A stretch of 64,000 bases of DNA from Mucidula mucida (lineage: Eukaryota; Basidiomycota; Agaricomycetes; Agaricales; Physalacriaceae), in the NCBI GenBank assembly GCA_015501055.1, contig JADNYV010000074.1, positions 93,514 to 157,513 on the forward strand. Direction: 5' to 3'. Below, piece by piece: positions 55,670 to 64,000 of this stretch; positions within the stretch are counted from its first letter, which is position 1, and each line of letters starts with the position of its first letter. Made by a program: the position numbers and the translations under genes. The notes under the pieces were generated by a model. That model saw only the letters and a program-made list of their open reading frames with translations, made no database searches and was not told the DNA's origin.

Positions 55670-57006
55670 TCAATGTGAATCTATACACCGCCTTTTCCGG
55701 GCACCTGCGGTTGTGAAATCGACGGCGCAGTGTGGACAGACATGTCCAGGACGATTCGTGCGCCTTTTCTCGACCGCGCGCTGGTCCCTGCCCCGCGCTC
55801 TTGGCTGCTGTTGGTCGCGCGCATGATCTGAAAGGGAGCTGTCGCGGTGGAGGGCGTGAAGCTGGAGCGATACATTGTCGGGGTTACGTTCGGAGAAGGC
55901 GTTGAGGTCGAATAGGAAGGACAATGCAGTGTTAATGATGACCGGGGGGACAGATATGTTATGCGCCAAGTCCACGCCCTCCAGATTTTGGAAGGAGAGT
56001 GCGTCATCCCATATAACAGTAGAACGTGGCTGTTGAAGCATCGTCTGTTCTCTTCCTCTCCATACTGGGCGTTGAAGAGACGCGGTCTCAGCATCAGGAG
56101 GAACTGTAACCGCGCCATTTTGGAAGAAGCGAGGAGCGGGTGGGGGTGAGCAGTGTGAATTCCTCTGGTCCTGTGCTGCGGTGAAATGGGACGGAACCCA
56201 CAGATTGCTTGTATAACTAACAGCTGATACATGATATAAGTGCTCATGCATGGCTAGTAGACTGTGATCCAAACGCGCTCACCATACTGGAAAGGGACTG
56301 GTTCTCCATTAAGAGAAAATGATTCTTTGAACGTGTTATTGTACACGAAGAAAGAATAACATAGAGTATGCATACCACCAGCAGCGGAAAGATCTCGTTC
56401 TGAGGCTTGATGATAGCTTACACGAGAGTTTTTGGCGTGTTCTAAACCGTGTTGTCTGGTGTTGAATATACCATACACTGAATCTGATTTACCATGTCCC
56501 ACCGCCGTAAATCTGCTGGGTTCAATCATATACAAAGCAATCACAAGAAGGAGAATGCGACGTACGCAGCGGTGCTCCCAGCGCCGGGGTAGGTGGCTGG
56601 GTTATCAAGGCCATTGTGGTCAGACCTAGTATTCCTGACGAATCACAATCGGCGTGAATACACAAGTAGTAGGAACAAAACTCACAAGGAACTTGAAGCA
56701 CTATCCAAATAGTCTACTGGATTCAAGTTCATCACAGCGAAAATCAAGGGATATGGACTACTTACAGATGCTGCCAGGGTTCTTATATGCGCACACATTT
56801 GTATAGCTGCACTCCTCACGCGAACAGTAGCTGTATATCTATAAAAACATCGTAGTACTATTACTGATCCAGATTGTGAAGACTCACTGATGATAATCCC
56901 TTACTAAGCTGAGGCGGCAGTGGGTCACCTCAACTTGGATGCCGGTTTCGTGACCAGCGCAAGGATTGAACAGGCGACGACCACCTGAGCACAAAGTGTA
57001 AGTCAT
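55670..57006 (-). CDS. Cys-rich orphan protein, six exons inferred
   Basis: Assembled by following GT-AG introns on the minus strand. Exon 1 (57006 to about 56889) reads MTYTLCSGGRRLFNPCAGHE and continues to SLVRDYH. Exon 2 reads YCSREECSYTNVCAYKNPGSI. Exon 3 reads DYLDSASSS. Exon 4 reads DHNGLDNPATYPGAGSTA. Exon 5 reads RFTAVGHGKSDSVYGIFNTR ... NGEPVPFQY. Exon 6 reads VSYTSNLWVPSHFTAAQD onwards, ending with a C-x2-C segment (HVCPHCAVDF) and RRCIDSH. All junctions keep one frame, which is unlikely by chance. No signal peptide or known domain is seen. Two frames are open in the last exon; the 55670 frame is chosen because the canonical GTGAGC donor at the end of exon 5 leads into it. Confidence 0.6.
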
Positions 57007-58399
57007 TCTGGATTGACTATCAAAGAGTGAGCTAGGGCTCCGCGCCGCTACGGCTTGTACGTGTACCCGTGCCCGACCTCTCGAGGCTCTACCCGTATTG
57101 TGACCGTAAAATGCACCCGTAACCGTATGAGGTCTTGAACACGACTTCAGCGGCCACAGTGAGCCAAGCTACACGAAATTCGAGTGATGTGCGCCTTCTC
57201 CCCGGCGTGGCAATGATGATGATACAATGTGAGCAGTGGATAGATCAGGAGATAATAATCAATCCCGGAAAGTAAATGCGGAGCGCGCCCGTCACGGTGT
57301 CAGCTTTGCAAGTTGGCGCCCGAAGTGGTGTGGAGTCAGCCATCACGGTGTGTATATCACGCGCGCGCAAACAACATGCTGATGGCGTCGGCTGACAGGA
57401 ATGCCAAAATGTCAGTTGGATGCGGTGAAGCACATCACAGCTGCCCGCAGAATCTCAAAATGCGTCCCCATTGAATAAGCCAAGTGTCCTGTGTCGTCCA
57501 AATCCTTGATACCGAGTCAGCCATCTTTGTAAGCTCCTGAGGATGAGGAGGAAGGGTTTCCGTCATCGGGCTATGTTGTCCATCCTAGTGATGGGTTCTC
57601 AGATGAGGAATGACTTAGCCTGGCAAGGGCGGCTCTAGTAGTTGCGGTACTGTCTCGTGAACTCAACACGCACGATAGGGAATGACTAAATGCAGCACTG
57701 GTGCTGTCACGCAACTGCCGCGCGAGGGTTCGATGCAACCAATGTTCAAGTCGTATTGGTTCTATACAACTTCCTTGCGTCTAAGCAAGGACTCTCCACC
57801 TGATAGGAAAAGGAAAGACGAGATGCCGACGTGTCTGCTGACCCTTGCCGCGAGTGTGCCGAAGTAGCTCTTAATGGTCGGCATCTCCTGGCCGATAGAG
57901 GTCTTAGAAATTCAGTGTGTTTGGATTCTGCTGACCTTGTATGTTGAAATATTTCTTTGCACTGCCACAGCGGAAACAGTGCGAGCAAGTGATGGCACCG
58001 TAATCCCGCCCCGACCTTGACTTGGTGCAGGAAACTCTGAGTATCTTAGTCATATCACCCAAACTCTGCGTCTCTGGTTCAGCGTACAGCATTGCAAGCC
58101 AATAACTACGTAGTCGTACGCGATATCGTGCTCTAGCCGGATCAAGCATATACCAATAACGCCGTCAAATCCAAAAGTAGTCTACCGCGACGGTCAGACG
58201 AGTACGAGCACTCATGTAGTAAATTTTGAGCGAGAGTCATGACAAGACTCACACTCGGAGTTGAGTGGATCGCGTTTTCATGCCTTGAACAATAAAAAAA
58301 ACGAAAGCATGATACAATAAGCTATGTAAGTGATACAAAAAAGGGAATGGTCTACAAGGTATTTGTACATGCAATACTTAACATAAAACATTCAAAAAG
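57007..58399. other. Intergenic region, nothing recognised
   Basis: About 1.4 kb with only short frames. A short repeated theme (CCCGTA / ACCCGT) lies at 57060-57130. No gene called. Confidence 0.4.
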
Positions 58400-59802
58400 T
58401 CAAAGGTCAACGACAGCAATCTTCATTTCCCACATGCCCATGCGCCCCCTCGTCAAGCCCTGGAGACGCAGCATCTTGTGCATCCCGAGGAAATCACACC
58501 GCCGCACGCCCTTTGAGAGCTCCTCCTGGGCACTCCGGCATCTCAAATAATACGCCCGGTTGATCTCCTCGCGGTCGCGGCTGGTAACGTCCTCGCACCA
58601 GTAATGTCTGTTGAGTATCGGAGCCGTGAAGTGCTGGTGGAGGGCCATGACGATGTCGTACACGGTGACACCATTCGGCTGGCTGGGGCGCACGTCGATG
58701 TACCAGGGATAGCGCGGATGGTATAGGCGCATAAAGGGCGCGGAAGGGGTGGTGGCAAGCTGGTAGAGGTCGATGTGGTTGAAGGCGCGGCCGAGGTATG
58801 GGAAGAGGGTGGTTTCAGTGCCTTGCAGGGGGTTGTATCGAATATCGAGATTTATGGGAGGACGCGTGAGGGAATATTGAAGCAACGGGTGGAGGGCACG
58901 CTTGATGGGATCGGGCGATTCTGGAACGGATTAATGCATTGCTCAAGGAACGCGAAAGATCATCACCTTTGACATCCGAACGGTTCTTGGGTGCCGCCAC
59001 GCGCTTCAACATGGAAGGATGGAGCTCGAAATCCTGTGACCAATCGCGAGGGCGCTGAGCGAGATTGGCTTCACCATAGTTGTTGGTATCGCGCGGGTAC
59101 CACCCGTCGTCTCTGGCTTTTCTCCTGCCAATCGAAAAGGAACGTCTAGGCTTTTCGTGGAGTGGCGGAGAAGGAAGCGGGGCGCTGGCTGGGCCGCCGC
59201 TGTAATTATAACTGGCAAAAGCGTTGTTGTCCAGATTATGGGTATAAGGACGAGGACTGGTTGTGTTACTGTACGGACTGGTCGTTCCTGCACGTGAACC
59301 AAAGAAACCGTCGCCGATGGGCTGGCCAGTCATAGATGGTGAAGCGCCATTTCCGCCCGGCCACGCTGTGCTGTGAAAGCCGTCCTGGTTGGGCGGGGGC
59401 GAGCGAGGCCATTGATTGGCAGATAAATCCTGCCAGGGCCCGCCGCCTATGCCCCACGGATCCGGAGACCCACTGCGTTCCGCGTATGGATTCGGGTTGG
59501 GATTTGGACCGGGAGAAGGAAAGTTGTTGAGTGTGTCGAAGGGCGACATGGGAGCGCCGCCCCACTGTACGGGGGTCGCGCCGCTGTCAATGAGCATCAG
59601 GACCATCGTCGTCGTCGTCGTCAGACACGTCGTACACGTACGCATTGTTACTACTATGACCAGGAAAGGCACCAAAGAAGCCCTCGTTGCCGGCGTGAGC
59701 GGCGCCAGCTGGAGGTTGGATCATGCCTGGGCCTGCCATGCCCATCGGAGCTCGCTGGTCGACTAGCGGTGGTGGTCGTTCGTCAGAGTATTGCGCCATC
59801 AT
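58400..59802 (-). CDS. DUF6699-like protein with Pro-rich N-terminal region and a +1 frame break
   Basis: The C-terminal exon (to 58400) has features I associate with fungal DUF6699: LQYSLTRPPINLDIRYNP, ATTPSAPFMRLYHPRYPW, GVTVYDIVMALHQHFTAPIL, and EINRAYYLRC. Upstream lies a long disordered Pro/Gly/Asn-rich region (FPSPGPNPNPNPYAERSGS ...). It begins at MMAQYSDERPPPLVDQRAPM with an acidic cluster (VSDDDDDDGPDAH). The intron at about 58903-58966 joins NRSDVK to RALHPLLQYS. Just after DGPDAH the frame must change: one T too many at about 59589 ends the first frame at a TGA, while removing it leads straight into DSGATPVQWGG. The function is unknown. The single-base change is either a sequence error or a disabling mutation. 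Confidence 0.75.
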
Positions 59803-60120
59803 TATCGACGCTCTTCGACTCTGGCGATGCTGTCAAGTTGAAGGGTGCATGGAGGCAGTGGTGTGAATGTTTCCGTGGAAGGAAAAGGGAAGGAACTGAT
59901 CGGCTTCGGACACTTCCGCTTTGATCTACAGCAACTAAGACGAGATGTTTTCTTACAGGCGCCTAACACTGAAGAGTGTTTTAAAGTCATGGTGACTCGC
60001 ACGGACGAAATCAGTTACAGTAAGAACGCAGTTTCTCGTTTCACAAGCTGATAAATACCATCATAGACTACTTATACGTTCAGAATCATTGTAAGATGAT
60101 AGCGGTACCCACAATGACTG
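59803..60120. other. Short intergenic region
   Basis: Promoter side of the DUF6699-like gene and 3' side of the F-box gene. Nothing else seen. Confidence 0.45.
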
Positions 60121-61806
60121 TCAATAATGCTCTATCACCGTCTCATCAAACCTTAAAACCTTAGCTCTGCACCCAGTACAGCTATCTTGATTACAAGTGA
60201 TGTACTCGTCAAGTATGACCTCCAGTCCTGCTAGATTGAAAACCCAATGTATCGAATCTAGCCGGCCGCTGTCCTCTTCCGTCTCCGTTCCATTGGAGCC
60301 AGGAATATCATCCTCAACGAACCACCACGGTTGCGTCCAATCACTCTCCGACCCGTAAGACTGGTTATGCTCAATAACAAAGCCATCCGATTCGAGAAGA
60401 TCTATCCATCGACGACGCAGCTCCTCAGCTACACCCCCCGAACAGAGACAAAGTCTCAGCGATTTCATCTTCTGCACATTCGCCGCATCCCGGAGCCGAT
60501 AGGCTATCGTAGACAACATCCCATCCAAAAATTCGACAGATGAATTCAGGTACAGCATGAGCGTTATAGCCTCTAAGCGAGGCAGGACACCACTGCGTAA
60601 GATCGCTAGGACATCCAAGGTTTGAATGGTCATCTTCATGGCAAGACGCCTCACGCTCCGTAAAGAGTCGTGCGACATCTTGAGCACTGAGAGCAGCACT
60701 ATGGGAGAGGTCACGCAGAGCAGGGTGCATGGGAAGCGTACGAGGAACTCCTCGAGGATAATGGTAACGTCCTCCGACATGTAGAGAGCCGTAAGCCAGA
60801 AGGAATCGAGTTTGGGGAGGTGGAGTGCTCGCAGGACGACGACGTTATCAACGGAGAGTCGTTGTAGATGAGAAAAGACGATGGATTGTGGTGGGACATC
60901 GTCAAACATGAGAATGGTGGCGGATATACGACATTCGATTAGACTTGGAAGAGAAGATAATTGTTGCAATTCGCGGAATGCGTAGATGTATCCGGAGAAA
61001 TGGGTTATGCTGGGTGAAAGATAGAGCAAGTCTTTTGTCAACCGATGCTCTACGATTCCGAGCTTCCGAAGAAGAGGTGCTCCAAGTAGTTGTTGGGGAA
61101 TCGGGGTAGGTAATTGTCTCATATTACGATACCAAGAGCGAGTCTGGAGAAGGTAGAGTTCTTCTAGTTGAGGTAATGTCCCGGGTATAGCGAGCAAGGG
61201 TGATAGTATTTTCATGTCTGGAGCCTGTATTTGGACTTTGTTCCATCGATGACAAGAACGAAGGAGGACGGGCATGATGCGGGACAGAATCCCTTCCCAT
61301 TCCATTTCCTCGAGACCATTATGCGCTTGCCCGTGGGTGAGCGATAACGTGAGGCAGTAATCTCCAGAACGCGCGAGATATTCTGAGAGAATATCGGCAG
61401 AGCGGCGAGGATACGGAGACGAGAAGATGACGGTGCTCCATAAGGACGGGGAGCAGAGCGCAATTTCGCGCCAGCGGGCACAGACGCGGCAAAGTATCCA
61501 TAGAGTGCTGGTTCTAGTGTCGAGAATGTTCTGACTCGAGGAACAGGATGATACAATACAAGTGAATATCTCCAAAATAAGCTCTGGTGGAAGGTGATAG
61601 ACGAGAGAGCTTGGAGCAGCGTATTTGACGCGTAGCTCATATAGCTCTAGCTCCTTGGGGTCAAGGACTTGGAGCTGGGAGAGTATGGATAGCTCTTCAT
61701 CAATCTCACGGAGTTGGTCTCTGAACCAGTGCTCTTCTGATGGTTGCAAAGATCTGGCACCTCGAAGAAAGGCGTATAGACTCGCGTCATAGTCGACGGA
61801 GGACAT
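60121..61806 (-). CDS. F-box protein with leucine-rich C-terminal part
   Basis: An intact single-exon gene of 561 codons. An N-terminal coiled coil (REIDEELSILSQLQVLDPKE) is followed by the F-box (YHLPPELILEIFTCIVSSCS ... WILCRVCARWREIALCSPSL) and degenerate leucine-rich repeats (LEELYLLQTRSW, LRKLGIVEHRLTKDLLYLS, LQRLSVDNVVVLRALHLPKL, LEAITLMLYLNSSVEFLDGM). An acidic segment (GSNGTETEEDSGRLDS) and a Cys-containing end (CNQDSCTGCRAK) close it. By family it recruits substrates to a Skp1-cullin ubiquitin ligase; the partner is unknown. It is a contrast to the two broken F-box genes in the same window. Confidence 0.88.
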   Translation of the reverse strand: MSSVDYDASLYAFLRGARSLQPSEEHWFRDQLREIDEELSILSQLQVLDPKELELYELRVKYAAPSSLVYHLPPELILEIFTCIVSSCSSSQNILDTRTSTLWILCRVCARWREIALCSPSLWSTVIFSSPYPRRSADILSEYLARSGDYCLTLSLTHGQAHNGLEEMEWEGILSRIMPVLLRSCHRWNKVQIQAPDMKILSPLLAIPGTLPQLEELYLLQTRSWYRNMRQLPTPIPQQLLGAPLLRKLGIVEHRLTKDLLYLSPSITHFSGYIYAFRELQQLSSLPSLIECRISATILMFDDVPPQSIVFSHLQRLSVDNVVVLRALHLPKLDSFWLTALYMSEDVTIILEEFLVRFPCTLLCVTSPIVLLSVLKMSHDSLRSVRRLAMKMTIQTLDVLAILRSGVLPRLEAITLMLYLNSSVEFLDGMLSTIAYRLRDAANVQKMKSLRLCLCSGGVAEELRRRWIDLLESDGFVIEHNQSYGSESDWTQPWWFVEDDIPGSNGTETEEDSGRLDSIHWVFNLAGLEVILDEYITCNQDSCTGCRAKVLRFDETVIEHY

Positions 61807-62128
61807 ATTGATCTGTAAGAGAGGTTAGCTTGCATCAGTAAGTAATAGACTTGTGTTGGTACTGACAGCGAGGAAGCAAGTTGATCGCCGGAGCGCCCGA
61901 GTCTGCGTATGTTTTTTGTATCTTACCATCAACCATCATCAAATGCCTTTCAATGCCCTGGAGCTGGACATACAAAATTATCGGACGCGCAGCTTGAGTG
62001 TATCATGAGTTGTCGCAGCAGTGATTCATTGGAATATGCAGGCTCTATGAATCAATGACAGCGACGTGTAGCACGGGACCGAGACAATATAAAGCCCACT
62101 CAAATTGCGACTGTGGATCTGCACCATC
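61807..62128. other. Divergent promoter region
   Basis: Between the F-box (-) and VIT-VWA (+) genes. A TATA-like ATATAAAG occurs at about 62087-62094, some 35-40 bases before the VIT-VWA start. Confidence 0.5.
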
Positions 62129-64000
62129 ATGTCTTCCACTTACTGGGGACTTTGCTTCTACGACGTCCACTACCGCGTTCTCACTCTCCCGCTGCTCCGC
62201 GTCAAGGCGACGGTGACGATAAAGGAGATCAACGCCCAGGTCAAGCTCACTCAGACCTTTGGCAATGATTCTCCTAATCCCATCGAGGCCATCTATTCAT
62301 TCCCTGTCCCTGCGAGGGCGGCGGTATGCGGATTCACGATGATCAGGCAGAACGGGACTAGAGTGGTGGCCGTTGTCCAGGAGAAGGCGGAGGCGCAGCA
62401 GACGTATGATACCGCCATAGCGCAGGGCAAGACTGCCTCATTGATGGCCCAGCAGACGCCAGATGGTACGCTTTATTATGTGCTTCAAAGCCCTTGTTAA
62501 CTTGTTGCAGTGTTCCAGGTTTCGGTCGGCAACATTGCCCCACAGGAGGAGGTTCAAGTCGAACTCGTCTACGCAACAGAGCTCACTGAAGATGAAGAAA
62601 GTGACTCTGTCCGCTTCCTCCTCCCAGTTCACATCGGCTCCCGCTATGGCTCGGGCCCATCCCTCTTCACCCCCAATTCCTCGTCCTTCATCAACATCAA
62701 CGTCGCTATCGAGACCATGACTCCCATCCGCAAGATTGGATGCCCGTCTCACTCCATATCTACTGAGCTAGGACCAGACCCCGTTCTTCCCAATGCCAAC
62801 CAACTCCCCTTTTCCAACTATGCGCGCATTTCTCTGTCCGCCGACACTCCACTCCAAAAGGATTTTGTTCTCACAATTCTATCCGCTGGACTCGATACTC
62901 CACGCTGTGTCGCAGAGCTTCATCCAGAACACGACACCATCGGCATGGCGCTGACCCTCGTTCCCCGCTTCAGTCTCCCCGACCGACCCAATCAAGAGTT
63001 CATCTTTCTCGTCGATCGCAGTGGATCCATGGATGGCAATCGTATTGCTGCTGCACGCAAAGCGCTCGTCGTCATGTTACGCTCCCTTCCTCACAAAAAT
63101 GCTGTTTTCCAAATCGCTTCCTTTGGCAGTCACTCTGATCTGCTTTGGAAGGCAGGAAGCCGTCCTTACAATCAAGAGACCCTTGACGAGGCGACCAAGT
63201 TCGTTGACAGTATGGGTGCCAACTATGGCGGTACGGGGATTCGCATGGCTCTGGCGATGTGCTTCAGGGCGCGAGACAAGAACCGAGCCATGAGCATTTT
63301 CTTGCTGACGGACGGAGACGCTTGGGATTTGAATGGAGTCTTGGATCAAGTTACCCGTGCTGTGGATGCAGCACCCCTCAAGACACGCGTTTTCTGTCTG
63401 GGCATTGGGAATTCTGCGTCGACTGCGATGTGTGAAGGGATCGCGCGGGTGGGTAATGGCGCTTGCATGATGGTTGGCGAGCAGGAGAGTACCATGACGG
63501 GAAAGATCGCGAGGCTGGTCAGGCTGCCAAGTCACCGTTGATCAAGGATATTCGGGTTGACTGGGGCAGGCCGGAGAAGGCTACGGTGTTGAAGGCTGTT
63601 GATGATGATGAGTTTGAACTGGTCGAGCCGGTGAAAGCGAAATCAACTCTTAATATCTTTGATGAGAGTGCCAATCATATGGACGTTGATCCTACCCCGC
63701 CACCCCCGCCACCGGCTGTCGTACTTCCCCCACCGAGTGAGGTACAGCAGAGTCCAGTCAAGATCAGGACCTTGCTTCCAGGTGTCCGTTTGTATGTGTA
63801 TGCTATCTTACAAGGTTAGTTTGTCCTTCCATCCGCGTTTCTATTTCTGACTTAGTTGTTCCATTCTAGGCAAACACACAATTCCTAAAACTGTTACCAT
63901 ACGCGCCAAAACCGAGGACGACGCGGACATCGACTTGCCTGTCACTGTGGCGCTTAGCAATCTCCCGAACGAATTAGCGGGCTCGCCGCCTGCTGTGCAA
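62129..64000 (+). CDS. VIT and von Willebrand A domain protein (partial, one frame break)
   Basis: The N-terminus has a VIT domain (LLRVKATVTIKEINAQVKLT, QTFGNDSPNPIEAIYSFPVP, YDTAIAQGKTASLMAQQTPD, and after an intron VFQVSVGNIAPQEEVQVEL). Next is a VWA domain with the metal-ion site DRSGSM (DxSxS), GGTGIRMAL and LLTDGD. Proteins with VIT plus VWA resemble the inter-alpha-trypsin inhibitor heavy chain and PARP4, and are numerous in mushrooms with unknown roles. The intron at about 62466-62511 is clean. Near 63521 the frame breaks: one A fewer than expected turns ...KIARLV into a stop at 63541, while the next frame continues AAKSPLIKDIRVDWG. A further intron is at about 63816-63869. The gene continues past the window end. 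Confidence 0.85.

Noticed and set aside
55681..56247. Second open frame in the last exon of the Cys-rich gene (188 codons)
   Set aside because: It would need splicing at a poorer donor. The canonical GTGAGC donor of the preceding exon leads into the other frame.
1..64000. CRISPR arrays, prokaryotic operons or a secondary-metabolite cluster
   Set aside because: No regularly spaced short repeats were seen. Genes are intron-rich and eukaryotic. There is no core biosynthetic enzyme (PKS, NRPS, terpene synthase) in the window.

Overview
The window looks like nuclear DNA of a mushroom-forming basidiomycete (Agaricomycetes). Genes are dense and carry many 45-60 nt GT-AG introns. The families are typical of that group: a TPR-CHAT protein, several F-box/LRR proteins, a peptidyl-Lys metallopeptidase, a glyoxal oxidase, a GH45 endoglucanase, a cytochrome b5-acyl-CoA dehydrogenase fusion, a DUF6699-like protein, and a Ty3/gypsy chromovirus. 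All calls rest on reading the sequence by eye and on remembered family motifs; no search was run.

Layout: 1-679 is the 3' end of an MFS transporter (+). 1.65-5.77 kb is a TPR-CHAT gene (+) with two frame breaks. 6.6-7.15 kb holds an F-box relic (-). 7.44-8.81 kb is a secreted M35 metalloendopeptidase (-). 9747-10254 is a hAT-type MITE with a perfect 8-bp target duplication. 10.92-13.35 kb is the cytochrome b5/acyl-CoA dehydrogenase (+). 14.05-15.39 kb is a secreted alpha/beta hydrolase (-). 16.2-18.9 kb is unresolved. 18.95-20.58 kb is an F-box gene killed by two in-frame stops (-). 20.98-22.12 kb is a Zn2Cys6 protein (+).

22589-32597 is a 10.0-kb Ty3/gypsy chromovirus with apparently identical 216-bp LTRs and a CTTGA duplication. 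It carries gag, pol and, unusually, two extra ORFs between integrase and the 3' LTR. 32.9-34.1 kb encodes a protein resembling the N-terminal region of GTPBP1/2 without the GTPase domain (-). A 225-bp tandem duplication and a membrane-anchored coiled-coil gene (-) follow. Two divergently transcribed paralogous multi-pass membrane proteins lie at 36.9-38.2 (-) and 40.2-41.5 kb (+). An FMN-binding PAI2-type protein (+) is at 41.8-42.5 kb.

44.7-48.2 kb is a glyoxal oxidase whose C-terminal membrane anchor is cut off by a 952-bp inverted-repeat insertion. Then come a multi-exon membrane protein (-), a DUF1275 protein (+), a GH45 endoglucanase (+) whose last splice acceptor seems mutated, a kinase-fold protein (+), a Cys-rich orphan gene (-), a DUF6699-like gene (-), an intact F-box gene (-) and a VIT-VWA gene (+) that runs off the window.

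The genes do not form one pathway. The extracellular enzymes (M35 peptidase, hydrolase, glyoxal oxidase, GH45) fit a saprotrophic lifestyle. Several coding regions carry single-base frame breaks, mostly at short homopolymers, including in the young retroelement. Consensus sequencing error is therefore a serious alternative to gene decay for those breaks.
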